A stretch of 52,965 nt of DNA from Actinomadura rubrisoli (GTDB taxonomy: Bacteria > Actinomycetota > Actinomycetes > Streptosporangiales > Streptosporangiaceae), in NCBI RefSeq assembly GCF_004349215.1, contig NZ_SMKU01000020.1, positions 1 through 52,965 on the forward strand, written 5' to 3'. Every line of letters begins with the position of its first letter. Positions within the stretch are counted from its first letter, which is position 1. Under the pieces are notes generated by a model. It was not told the origin of the DNA and made no database searches. It saw only the letters and a program-made list of their open reading frames with translations. A program made the translations under genes and the position numbers. Of the stretch, positions 16,840 through 24,289 are shown in pieces.

Positions 16840-18575
16840 CCGAGCCGGCCGACCCCGAGCACAGGGTGCCGCTGCACCGGCTGGGCGGGCTGTTCGCGCC
16901 GCACTGGCCGGCGCTGGTCCTGATGCTGACGGTCACCGTTGCCACGTCCGTGGTGGGGACGGTGTCACCGTTCCTGGTGCGGGCGGTCATCGACACCGCG
17001 TTGCCACGGCGCGACCTTGCTCTGCTCTACCAGCTCGGTGCCGGTCTCGTCGCGGTGGCGGCGCTGGTCGCCGTGCTGAGCATGTTGCAGGGCTGGATCA
17101 GTTCCCGGGTCGGCTTGCGGATCATGCACCGGCTGCGGACTGAGGTGTTCGCCCACCTGCAGCGGCAGTCGCTCGCGTTCTTCACCCGGACCCGGGCCGG
17201 GGAGGTGCAGTCGCGGATCGCCAACGATGTCGGAGGCCTGCAGAACGTGATCGTCTCGGCCGCCTCCTCGGCCGCGTTGCAGCTCACGACGGCCGTCACC
17301 GTCGCCGTGGCGATGGCCGCGCTGTCCTGGCGGCTCATGCTCATCTCACTCGTGGTGACGACACCGGCGGTGCTGGTCACCCGCCAGGTCGCCGCGCTGC
17401 GCCGAAGAATACTCGGCCGGCGGCAGCTCGAGTACGAAGATCTCACCGTCACGGTTGAGGAGAGCCTTTCGGTCAACGGCATCCAGCTGATCAAGACGCT
17501 CGGCACCGGGCCCGACCAGGTCGCCCGGTTCACTGAGATCTCCACCCGCCTGGTCGACCTCGAGCTCCGCGCCCAGCTCACCGGCCGGTGGCGGATGGTG
17601 GCGCTGAACGTCCTGTTCTCCGCGATCCCGGCCATGATCTACGTCGGCGCCGGCTACGCCGAAACGACCACCATCGGCACGGTGGTCGCGTTCACCGGCC
17701 TGCAGTCGGCGCTGCTCCAGCCGATGATGGGCCTGCTGAACACCGGCGCCATGGTGAGCAGCTCGTTGGCCCTTTTCGGACGCGTCTTCGAGTACTTGGA
17801 CCTGCCGGTCGAGATCGACGACCCAGCCGACCCCGTACGGATCGACCCGGCCACCGTCACCGGCCGGCTACGCTTCGAGGACGTCACCGTCGCTTACCCC
17901 GGTGGCGGCCCGGCCGCGGTCGCCGGCGTCACCATTGACGTACCCGCTGGGACGACGCTGGCCGTGGTCGGCGAGACCGGTGCCGGCAAGAGCACACTGG
18001 CATCACTCGTACCGCGGCTGCGCGACCCCACCGGCGGCCGGGTCACCCTCGACGGCATCGACCTGCGCGACCTCACGCTCGCCGACCTCGCCGCGACCGT
18101 CGGCATGGTCAGCCAGGAGACCTACCTGCTGCACGGCACCGTACGCGACAACCTCCGGTCCGCACGGCCGTCGGCGACCGACGCCGAGATCGAGGCGGCC
18201 GCCACCGCCGCCCAGATCCACGATCTGATCACCGGCCTACCGGACGGCTACGACACCGTGGTCGGGTCCCGCGGGCACCGCTTCTCCGGCGGCGAGCGGC
18301 AGCGGATCGCGATCGCCCGCACACTGCTGCGCGACCCGCGCGTGCTCGTCCTGGACGAGGCCACCAGCGCGCTGGACACCGCGACCGAGCGAGCGGTACA
18401 GCAGGCGTTCGACCTGCTCACTCAAGGCCGGACCACGATCACCATCGCACACCGGCTGTCCACGGTCCGGAACGCCGACCAGATCGTCGTACTGGACCAC
18501 GGCCGCGTCGTGGAGACCGGCACGCACGCCGGCCTCCTCGGCTACAACGGCCGATACACCGCCTTCGTCACCTAA
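16836..18575 (+). CDS. ABC exporter (half-transporter) of the lanthipeptide cluster
   Basis: The GTG at 16836 overlaps the LanC stop (GTGA) with GGTGGGG upstream; an in-frame GTG at 16827 would add three residues. The product has about 579 residues: six membrane helices (roughly 20-320), then an ATPase domain with Walker A GETGAGKST, signature FSGGERQR and Walker B VLVLDEATSALD. It lacks an N-terminal C39 peptidase, so it should export the peptide as a homodimer while another protease removes the leader. No protease gene is present in the cluster. Confidence 0.9.
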   Translation: MTEPADPEHRVPLHRLGGLFAPHWPALVLMLTVTVATSVVGTVSPFLVRAVIDTALPRRDLALLYQLGAGLVAVAALVAVLSMLQGWISSRVGLRIMHRLRTEVFAHLQRQSLAFFTRTRAGEVQSRIANDVGGLQNVIVSAASSAALQLTTAVTVAVAMAALSWRLMLISLVVTTPAVLVTRQVAALRRRILGRRQLEYEDLTVTVEESLSVNGIQLIKTLGTGPDQVARFTEISTRLVDLELRAQLTGRWRMVALNVLFSAIPAMIYVGAGYAETTTIGTVVAFTGLQSALLQPMMGLLNTGAMVSSSLALFGRVFEYLDLPVEIDDPADPVRIDPATVTGRLRFEDVTVAYPGGGPAAVAGVTIDVPAGTTLAVVGETGAGKSTLASLVPRLRDPTGGRVTLDGIDLRDLTLADLAATVGMVSQETYLLHGTVRDNLRSARPSATDAEIEAAATAAQIHDLITGLPDGYDTVVGSRGHRFSGGERQRIAIARTLLRDPRVLVLDEATSALDTATERAVQQAFDLLTQGRTTITIAHRLSTVRNADQIVVLDHGRVVETGTHAGLLGYNGRYTAFVT

Positions 18576-18683
18576 CCGGCGCCGCCCGCTCGGGTCGCCA
18601 GGGCGGTCACGTCGGCCGGCTTCGGCGCGTCGCGGGCCGCCCGGCGCCACTCTCGCTCCGCAGGAGCATCCCGGCTACAGCAC

Positions 18684-18824
18684 CGGCGGTACCGGTTCCG
18701 CGACGGAACGGAATGGAACGCCCTAATGGTGAACCGGTAAGGCGCATGGCCTTCCGCGGTGAGCACACGGCAACCCGCAGGAGGCGGTGAAACGATCGCC
18801 GCCGTCATCGAAGGAGCGACATGC
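18684..18824 (+). repeat. ~140-bp direct repeat, copy B
   Basis: Imperfect duplicate of 12983-13123, 109 bp after the exporter gene. It keeps the hairpin (18783-18803, loop AACGA), the GAAGGAG ribosome-binding site and an ATG at 18821. The ATG opens only a 12-codon frame ending with TGA 18857-18859, so copy B has the leader of a precursor gene without an obvious precursor. The 108 bp between the exporter stop and the repeat show nothing else. Confidence 0.9.
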
Positions 18825-18836
18825 TTAATCCGCACC

Positions 18837-19028
18837 ATGCGTATAAATGTCTGGGGTGAAGACACCTTCAGCGACGACCGCCTGGTCGGTCCGCTCGTTC
18901 GGAAACTCAGTCTGGGGAACACTCCACCCGGATCCTTCTACCGAGAGGATCTGTGCTTCGACTTCGACATACTCGATGAGGACATCGGCAGACGACATCC
19001 GGCCAAAGCTCACCACACGAGTCAGTGA
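18837..19028 (+). CDS. Small ORF downstream of repeat copy B (possible second precursor or cargo)
   Basis: ATG 18837 lies 24 nt after the ribosome-binding site of repeat B and would give 63 residues, rich in Asp, with REDLCFDFDILDEDIG near the middle. It overlaps the 12-codon frame starting at 18821. Third-position GC is lower than in neighbours and the text has little Cys, so it is not an evident lanthipeptide core. The FDFDILD stretch faintly recalls FxLD leader peptides, but that is weak. A minus-strand frame (18825-19073) is a competing reading. The family is not recognised. Confidence 0.3.
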   Translation: MRINVWGEDTFSDDRLVGPLVRKLSLGNTPPGSFYREDLCFDFDILDEDIGRRHPAKAHHTSQ

Positions 19029-19103
19029 GAACGAACACGATTCATGGCAGCTTCTGAGTCGGCTGCTCCACAAAACCGCGAGGTGTTGGGGCCCCGACGT
19101 CCG

Positions 19104-20891
19104 TCAACCGTCGCCGGGCGGCCTCAGTGCCTGATCATCATCGCCGAGGAAGCAGAGCACGGCCTGTACGACGGTCGCTGAGTCGCCTCGCCACGGCAGG
19201 TGGTCCTTGCCGTCCAAGGCCATGAACGAGGCGCCAGGGATCCGGCTTGCCATGTCCTGGCCGAGCGCGAACGGTATGGCCCGGTCTTCACGACGATGCA
19301 GGACATGCGTCGGCGCGCGCACGCCGCCGAGCCGGTCGCGGACGTCGTACCCGTAAACCATGCGCAGCGAGGTCTCCGCGATGGCCGGTGTCGAGGATGC
19401 CCGCATGAACGCGGCGAACTCGTCGCGTTCATCAGTTCTGCCGTCCGGAACGAAGATGTCGGCGAGCAGCCTGGAGCCGACACCCGCGTGGGTGCCAACG
19501 ATCGACAGGAGCGACTCGCGGGCCAGGTGTTCGGTTATTTCCGCGCCGTTGGCGTAGCTGCCATACAGCACGAGCCGCTCGACCCGGTCCGGGAACATCG
19601 CCGCATAACCCGCCGCGACACAGCCTCCGGATGAGCCACCGAGCAGGGCCACCCGACCGCTGGTCCCGGCGACGTCGTCCACGACGGCCGCCAGGACGGC
19701 GATCTCATCGTCGAGGTCAGTGCCGGGCAAGGCGTCCCGGTCAGACAGGCCACTGCCGGGACGGTCGTACCGGACCACGGTGAAGTGCTCGGCGAGCGCG
19801 GTGACGTACCGCCGGAAATCCGGGTTGCGCCAGTCCAACTCCAGGTGACCACAGAACCAGCCACCGGCCGCCAGGACAGGCCCCGATCCAACGGCAGACC
19901 ATGCGACCCGACGGCCGTTCACGGCGGTGAAGCGCACCAGCTGTTCAGCCGGCCGCGTGGGCCCGCCGCGGCGCGCGTGGCCTCGACCGGCCTGGGCCCG
20001 ACTGCCGGGACGGGACCTACCATTGCCGCCCCCGACCGTCCGGCGGGATGGCCATGCTGGATCCGCGAGCGATTCGACGCTCCCGCCGACCGCAGGCGCC
20101 CAGGTGATCTGGGCGGCGATGCCGCTCGCGACGGTGGACGCCTCGCCTCCGGACAAGATCTGCTGGTGCAGCTCTTGCAGCGAGGCTGACGGCTCGACGC
20201 CCAACTGGTCCACCAGGTTCTCGCGAAGCCGCCGGAACGCGGCCAGCGCGTCACCCTGACGTCCGGCCCGCGCCAGCGCGATCATCAGCAACGCCCAGAA
20301 ACGTTCGCGCAGCGGATGGAGGCGCACGCAGGACCGCAGCTCACCAACGATGTCGGTGTGCCGGCCGAGCCGCAGATCGACCTCGACCCGTTCCTCAAGT
20401 GCCGCGAGCCTGCGCTCCTCCAGATGCAGGGCCTCCACCCGGCGCGCGTCCAGCGAGATCCCATCCAGTACGGGACCCCGCCACAGCCCAAGAGCCTCCG
20501 TCAGTAGCGCGGACCGCTCCTCCAACGCGCCTATGGAATCGTCGCCAGCCAGCGCGTGCGCGGCAGCGGTCAGCTGCTCGAACCGATCCCGGTCCAGCTC
20601 ACCCGGCCGGGCCTCCAGCACATAGCCGGGCGTACGCGTGACGACCGGCTGCCGCCCGCCGTCCGCCGACAGCACCCGGCGAAGCCGCGCAACGCATCCC
20701 TGCAACAACTCGCGTGCCGCGGCAGGAGCCTGATCCGGCCACAGATGCTCGATCAACCGATCGGTCGAAACCACCCGGTTGGCGTGCAACAGAAGGACCG
20801 CCAGCAGCGCCTGCTGCTGCGGCCCGCCAACTGTGACACGCGCCCCGCCACCGTCGACCACCTCAAGCGGACCAAGAATCCCAAACCGCAT
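19104..20891 (-). CDS. SARP-type regulator fused to an alpha/beta hydrolase
   Basis: ATG 20889-20891 (product begins MRFGILGPLEVV) gives 595 residues; the frame open upstream to 21215 is not coding. Residues 1-95 form the winged-helix DNA-binding domain of AfsR/DnrI-type activators (STDRLIEHLWPDQAPAAARE), and ~95-250 the bacterial transcriptional-activator domain (LHPLRERFWALLMIALARAG, LGVEPSASL). A Gly/Arg/Pro-rich linker follows to ~325. The rest is an alpha/beta hydrolase with LLGGSSGG as nucleophile elbow, an Asp in HRREDRAIP and a His in GKDHLPW, so the triad looks intact. SARPs switch on antibiotic pathways and bind direct heptamer repeats. This one is convergent with the lanthipeptide operon and is the nearest regulator to it. 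The hydrolase domain might sense a ligand. Confidence 0.85.
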   Translation of the reverse strand: MRFGILGPLEVVDGGGARVTVGGPQQQALLAVLLLHANRVVSTDRLIEHLWPDQAPAAARELLQGCVARLRRVLSADGGRQPVVTRTPGYVLEARPGELDRDRFEQLTAAAHALAGDDSIGALEERSALLTEALGLWRGPVLDGISLDARRVEALHLEERRLAALEERVEVDLRLGRHTDIVGELRSCVRLHPLRERFWALLMIALARAGRQGDALAAFRRLRENLVDQLGVEPSASLQELHQQILSGGEASTVASGIAAQITWAPAVGGSVESLADPAWPSRRTVGGGNGRSRPGSRAQAGRGHARRGGPTRPAEQLVRFTAVNGRRVAWSAVGSGPVLAAGGWFCGHLELDWRNPDFRRYVTALAEHFTVVRYDRPGSGLSDRDALPGTDLDDEIAVLAAVVDDVAGTSGRVALLGGSSGGCVAAGYAAMFPDRVERLVLYGSYANGAEITEHLARESLLSIVGTHAGVGSRLLADIFVPDGRTDERDEFAAFMRASSTPAIAETSLRMVYGYDVRDRLGGVRAPTHVLHRREDRAIPFALGQDMASRIPGASFMALDGKDHLPWRGDSATVVQAVLCFLGDDDQALRPPGDG

Positions 20892-21000
20892 GAGCCCCCC
20901 CGAACAAAGCGGTTGTACGGATTGGAGCGTACAGGTGGAAACCAGCCGCGCTGCCGCGCTGGCTGGATGTGGTCTTCGGCGCGGACGCAGGCGCGGGCAC

Positions 21001-21190
21001 GACGCAGGCATCGACACCTCCACCGCGGTCGGCCGCATGTTCTTCCAGATCCTGGGCGCCATCGAGTTCGAACACGCCCTCATGGCCGAACGCACCCTCG
21101 ACGGACTGGAGGCTGCTCGCGCCCGGGGCCGTACCAGCGGGCAGAAGCCCAAGCTCGGGCCCCGCCAGGTGAAGCTCGCCCGGCACGCTT
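21001..21190 (+). pseudogene. Fragment of a second serine resolvase/invertase
   Basis: One frame reads DAGIDTSTAVGRMFFQILGA, then FEHALMAERTLDGLEAARAR and QKPKLGPRQVKLARH, the C-terminal part of the catalytic domain, helix E and the start of the DNA-binding end. The catalytic Ser region is absent, and an expected Ala-Glu pair in helix E is shortened. It resembles the 12.4-kb resolvase fragment in type, not in exact sequence, and marks the right flank of the lanthipeptide/SARP block. Confidence 0.75.
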
Positions 21191-21424
21191 GCACCACACC
21201 TGTTGCACTCGACAACGTTCAACACACAGCCTCTGAACTGCACAAACGCGAAGAGCGGCATTCAACGCAAGCCTGGATCCCAAGAGAACGGTGCCGTTGG
21301 CCTGGACCGCGGGCATGGGGTCGAGAGGGAACATGTCGCCCACCCTGGCAATCAAGCCGCGCGATTCGCCGTCAGGCGAGCAGAGTAAGGCGTTCACCTG
21401 GTCGGAGGTGAGTCGCACCGTCAT
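21080..21424 (-). pseudogene. 5' part of a small gene, truncated by resolvase debris
   Basis: ATG 21422-21424 has AAGGAGATC upstream, a good start site. The first ~60 residues (TVRLTSDQVNALLCSPDGES..., then LIARVGDMFPLD) look coding and faintly recall small phage head-tail proteins. Beyond about 21200 the frame runs antisense to the resolvase fragment and is unlikely to be original. It reads away from the DUF397 genes on the same strand. Function unknown. Confidence 0.4.
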
Positions 21425-21528
21425 GTGCTGATCTCCTTGCGGTTGAGGAGCCCTCCGGTCCGAGACTCCCGCGTGTTCCCGCGTGCCAAGGCATGGGAGC
21501 CCGGGGCTCGGTGCTGTCGGGGGAGCGG

Positions 21529-21714
21529 CTACCGCTTCAACTCAGCCACGAGGACCGCGAAGGCGCCTCGCGTGACGATCAGCTTCGGGCCGTCCAGATC
21601 CTTGCTGTCGCGGACGGCGATCGTCTCGTGGAAGTCACCGACTTCCACGCACTCGCTCCCGCCTTGGGTTCCGCTGTGGCTGCTCTTGCGCCAGGTGGCC
21701 GAGTTCAGGTCCAT
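21529..21714 (-). CDS. DUF397 protein (copy 1)
   Basis: ATG 21712-21714 gives 61 residues with the DUF397 hallmarks: TWRKSSHSG near the start, a CVEV strand, VRDSKDLDGPKL and a final FAVLVAELK helix. DUF397 proteins are small actinomycete partners of HTH-DUF5753 (WhiJ/Scr1-type) regulators; a toxin-antitoxin-like or anti-regulator role is proposed in the literature. The start overlaps the end of copy 2 by 10 nt through ATGGACCTGA, so it is translationally coupled. Confidence 0.9.
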   Translation of the reverse strand: MDLNSATWRKSSHSGTQGGSECVEVGDFHETIAVRDSKDLDGPKLIVTRGAFAVLVAELKR

Positions 21715-21911
21715 CGTTCGCTCGCATCCTGCTGGAGCAGTTTCGCTGTGAGGGTGGTGAAGGTGGCTCGGGTGACGGCGAGCATCGGCCCGTCCGGCTC
21801 CTTGGAGTCTCGGACGCCCACGACGTCGCCGAGGTCGGCCACTTCGACGCAGGCGCCTCCGTTGCTGCTGCTGTAGCTGCTCTTGCGCCAAGTGGACGTG
21901 TTCAGGCTCAT
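21705..21911 (-). CDS. DUF397 protein (copy 2)
   Basis: ATG 21909-21911 gives 68 residues: STWRKSSYSSSNGGACVEVA, then VRDSKEPDGPML. It is more diverged than copies 1 and 3 and has a C-terminal extension ending SERWT, the same last residues as the HTH-DUF5753 regulator. This suggests that the tail and its overlap with the next DUF397 start were copied together from the regulator-DUF397 junction. Confidence 0.9.
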   Translation of the reverse strand: MSLNTSTWRKSSYSSSNGGACVEVADLGDVVGVRDSKEPDGPMLAVTRATFTTLTAKLLQQDASERWT

Positions 21912-22036
21912 CGTGCGCTCACATTCTTTGGGAGCAGCCCCACGGATGGGTCACCGAGAGTGCCTTGCTTGCAGCCTATGAGCGGCCAGCCTTGATCGCC
22001 GCTGGCCGGAGGGTGACATGGGTGCTGAGAAGCGCC

Positions 22037-22066
22037 GAGCCCCGGTCCCTTAGAGGGCCGGGGCTC
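22037..22066 (-). terminator. Terminator after DUF397 copy 3
   Basis: GAGCCCCGG (22037-22045) pairs perfectly with CCGGGGCTC (22058-22066), with an inner CCCT/AGGG extension across one bulged T. It sits 19 bp past the stop of copy 3. A shortened version (GAGCCCGGGGCTC near 21500) follows copy 1, consistent with duplication of gene plus terminator. Confidence 0.7.
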
Positions 22067-22084
22067 GATCTGTTGGGGGAGCGG

Positions 22085-22267
22085 TTACCGCTTCAGCTCA
22101 GCCACGAGAGCCGCGAAGGAGCTTCGTGTGACGATCAGCTTCGGGCCGTTCGGGTCCTTGCTGTCGCGGACGGCGACGAGGCCGGGGACGGACGCCATCT
22201 CGACGCACTCGCCTCCGGTACCGGCGCTGTGGCTGCTCTTGCGCCAAGTGGCCGTGTTCAGGTCCAT
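22085..22267 (-). CDS. DUF397 protein (copy 3)
   Basis: ATG 22265-22267 gives 60 residues: TWRKSSHSAGTGGECVEM, then VAVRDSKDPNGPKLIV and a FAALVAELK end, very close to copy 1. It is the copy directly coupled to the HTH-DUF5753 regulator through a 10-nt overlap and is probably the original partner. Confidence 0.92.
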   Translation of the reverse strand: MDLNTATWRKSSHSAGTGGECVEMASVPGLVAVRDSKDPNGPKLIVTRSSFAALVAELKR

Positions 22268-23091
22268 CGTTCTGTCTGCACCTTTCGGATGAAGTCGAGT
22301 GACTGGTCTACCGGGAGGGCCAGCGCCCGAACCTCTCGGAGCGCCCGGCGGAGAGCGGCGATTTCGTCGTTCTCCTCCAGAGTGAACCCGCGTGCCGGAC
22401 TCTCGATGTACGCCACCTCCACCATGTCCTCCATGGTGGCGATCGTAAAGGAACTGGCGTTGCCGAGGTGATCGCCCCGCATTCGCACGACGTGCACCGC
22501 CACCCCGAGCGCCTGTGGTGCTGCGACGAGGTGATCGAACTGTTCGCGCATGATCTGCGGATTGCCGACCTCCCGCAACAACACGCCCTCGTCTATGAGG
22601 AACGTACAGCCGGGCGGGGGAGGGAGTTGACGGGTCAGGATGCTCTGCCGCTCGATGCGCTCGTCCACTTTTCCCTTGTCGCCGTACAGCAGTACCTCGG
22701 CGTAGGCGGGGGTCTGGAGGAGGCCGTGCACGAGCGAGAGGCTGTAGCAGGTCAGCTCTGCCGCCGTCTCCTCCACGGGCAGCCACTCGTACCAGGTCGG
22801 GAACGTCGCACCCTTGACGAAGTCCTCCCACAGTTCGATGAGCTCACCGCCCGCCTCAAGTTCGCGATCCATCGTTTCGGCGAACTCGCGGGTGCAGCGT
22901 GTCCGGCCCGTCTCGACCTGCCCGATGTACTGCGAGGTGACGCCCTCTCCGTCGCGGGCCCTACGCGCGACGTTCTCCTGACTCCAGCCCTTGGCCTCCC
23001 GGTACCTGCGGAACCTACGTCCGAACGGGACCAGGCTGGGGCTGACCTTCGCTCTCGATCGTCGTGGTGCCATGCCGCCATCGTCGTCCAA
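22258..23091 (-). CDS. XRE-family regulator with DUF5753 domain (WhiJ/Scr1-like)
   Basis: ATG 23089-23091 gives 277 residues; an in-frame ATG six codons later is a possible alternative start. Residues ~20-85 form a Cro/C1-type helix-turn-helix (RYREAKGWSQENVARRA, YIGQVETGRTRC). The remaining ~180 residues are the DUF5753 ligand/partner domain, with YEWLPVEETAAELTCYSLSL, VHGLLQTPAYAEVLL and the terminal SLDFIRKV. Such proteins control development and antibiotic onset in streptomycetes together with a DUF397 partner and an ATPase, all three of which are found here. The ATPase gene is transcribed divergently. Confidence 0.92.
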   Translation of the reverse strand: MDDDGGMAPRRSRAKVSPSLVPFGRRFRRYREAKGWSQENVARRARDGEGVTSQYIGQVETGRTRCTREFAETMDRELEAGGELIELWEDFVKGATFPTWYEWLPVEETAAELTCYSLSLVHGLLQTPAYAEVLLYGDKGKVDERIERQSILTRQLPPPPGCTFLIDEGVLLREVGNPQIMREQFDHLVAAPQALGVAVHVVRMRGDHLGNASSFTIATMEDMVEVAYIESPARGFTLEENDEIAALRRALREVRALALPVDQSLDFIRKVQTERWT

Positions 23092-23228
23092 CCTCGGCCC
23101 AACCGGCCACCAAGTTGGCGAATCTCGTCGGGGTCAATTGTCAGGCTCCTACCTGCGCTTCGTGACGCTCCGAACGTGCCTCGTGACTGAATGGGGGCCG
23201 GTCAACCCGGACACGTTAGGTCGCATCC

Positions 23229-23624
23229 ATGCCAACAACAGCACTCGCTCCAGAGGTTCCGCCGACGCTTGTTCTTGATCCGACCGACCAGGCTCCTGGG
23301 GTTGCGCGGGCGTTTCTGGCCGCGCGGTTTCGAGAGTGGGGGATCGCGGACGACTACGTGGGGCGGCTGGTGGTCTGCGAGCTGGTCACCAACGCGTACC
23401 GGTACGGGGAGGGGCCGATCGTCGTCCGGGTGTTCCGGGACGAGCGGGACGGGCTGGTGGTGGTCGAGGTGTGGGACGGCGGCGAGGGACGGCCCGTGGT
23501 CCGTCCGGAGGACCACACGGCCACACGGGGACGGGGGCTGCTGTTCATGACGCAGATCGTGCAGGAGTGGGGCGTTCGTCCCCTCAACGAAGGAGGCAAG
23601 GTCACATGGGCCAAGCTGCGCTGA
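23229..23624 (+). CDS. Anti-sigma-factor-type ATPase (HATPase_c_2)
   Basis: ATG 23229 gives 131 residues. The GHKL fold is visible as VCELVTNAYRYG (N box), VWDGGEG (G1 box) and TRGRGLLFM (G2 region). Members bind ATP and act as serine kinases or anti-sigma partners in actinomycetes; here it belongs to the HTH-DUF5753/DUF397 module across the divergent promoter (23092-23228). Its last 19 nt overlap the next gene. Confidence 0.88.
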   Translation: MPTTALAPEVPPTLVLDPTDQAPGVARAFLAARFREWGIADDYVGRLVVCELVTNAYRYGEGPIVVRVFRDERDGLVVVEVWDGGEGRPVVRPEDHTATRGRGLLFMTQIVQEWGVRPLNEGGKVTWAKLR

Positions 23625-23971
23625 CGGTGCGGCGGACGATCCGCGTCCGCTATCTACAGTGGCGCACCGAGCGGAACCGTGACATCGCCGTGCGACACCT
23701 GGACGTGATCGCCCTTGCCCTTGAGGGGCGGGGGTGGCGGTGCGTGAAGACGTACCGCCCCGAGGTGGTCCCGGTTCGTTTCCCGCTGCTGCGGGTCTAC
23801 GGCAAGGGCAGTGTCGTGACCACGCTGAGCGTCCTGGCTGTTCCCGGCGGCCGGTGGGGATTCCACGAGGCGCCGCGCGGGCGCGGCGGCTTCCTGTGTC
23901 ACTGCGGAGGTGACGTCGCGCAGGAGGCGAAGGTGATCGACGGGTTTCTGCGGAACCGCTTGCCGCGGTGA
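23606..23971 (+). CDS. Small basic hypothetical protein
   Basis: ATG 23606 follows GGAGGC inside the end of the ATPase gene and gives 121 residues. The N-terminal ~40 residues are Arg-rich. The C-terminus has a Cys-His pair (GGFLCHCGGD) that could hold a metal. It is not a family I can name. Overlap with the ATPase gene argues for co-expression and a shared role in the regulatory module. Confidence 0.65.
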   Translation: MGQAALTVRRTIRVRYLQWRTERNRDIAVRHLDVIALALEGRGWRCVKTYRPEVVPVRFPLLRVYGKGSVVTTLSVLAVPGGRWGFHEAPRGRGGFLCHCGGDVAQEAKVIDGFLRNRLPR

Positions 23972-23994
23972 GATCCACGCTGGAAGGAGAGCCG

Positions 23995-24093
23995 ATGCCC
24001 GGTTCCGAGGCGACGGTCCTGTTGCGCGTCGCCGCCTGGCCCGTCCGTCGTGTCGCCGTCGCCTACCTGCGTCGGCAGGCATCAAACATATGA
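23995..24093 (+). CDS. Very small ORF (32 residues)
   Basis: ATG 23995 has GGAAGGAGAG upstream, one of the best ribosome-binding sites in the area. The frame ends at TGA 24091-24093, overlapping the next start as ATGA. The product is a short cationic amphipathic peptide with a hydrophobic middle (VLLRVAAWPVRRVAVAYL). Site and coupling suggest it is translated; it may serve mainly to deliver ribosomes to the next gene. Confidence 0.5.
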   Translation: MPGSEATVLLRVAAWPVRRVAVAYLRRQASNI

Positions 24094-24245
24094 CGCTCGC
24101 CATCGAGCGCGCCGATCACAGGGACGCGGACAAGCGCTACATGATCTCCAAGGTCATGTGGCTGTCGGTCGAAGCCTTGAGGTGGAACGGCCGGGGACCG
24201 ATGCCGGACTTCCGCGCCGATGAATCAGAGAGAATGGAGCAGTAG
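24090..24245 (+). CDS. Small hypothetical protein (51 residues)
   Basis: ATG 24090 overlaps the stop of the 32-codon frame by 4 bp and ends at TAG 24243-24245. The product is charged, probably helical, and contains MISKVMWLSVEALRWNGRGP. No family recognised. It is the last gene of the plus-strand run starting with the ATPase and converges with the methyltransferase gene. Confidence 0.55.
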   Translation: MTLAIERADHRDADKRYMISKVMWLSVEALRWNGRGPMPDFRADESERMEQ

Positions 24246-24289
24246 TCGTTGATCTAGCTCCGCATTCGGCGCTCCTGGCCCTTATAAGG

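Noticed and set aside
12983..18824. The two ~140-bp repeats as att sites of an integrative element
   Set aside because: They lie inside the Tn3-flanked block, include a gene leader and start codon, and no integrase or tRNA is adjacent.
18825..19073. Minus-strand frame (82 codons) opposite the small ORF after repeat B
   Set aside because: No ribosome-binding site and overlap with the better-placed plus-strand frame; neither is firmly coding.
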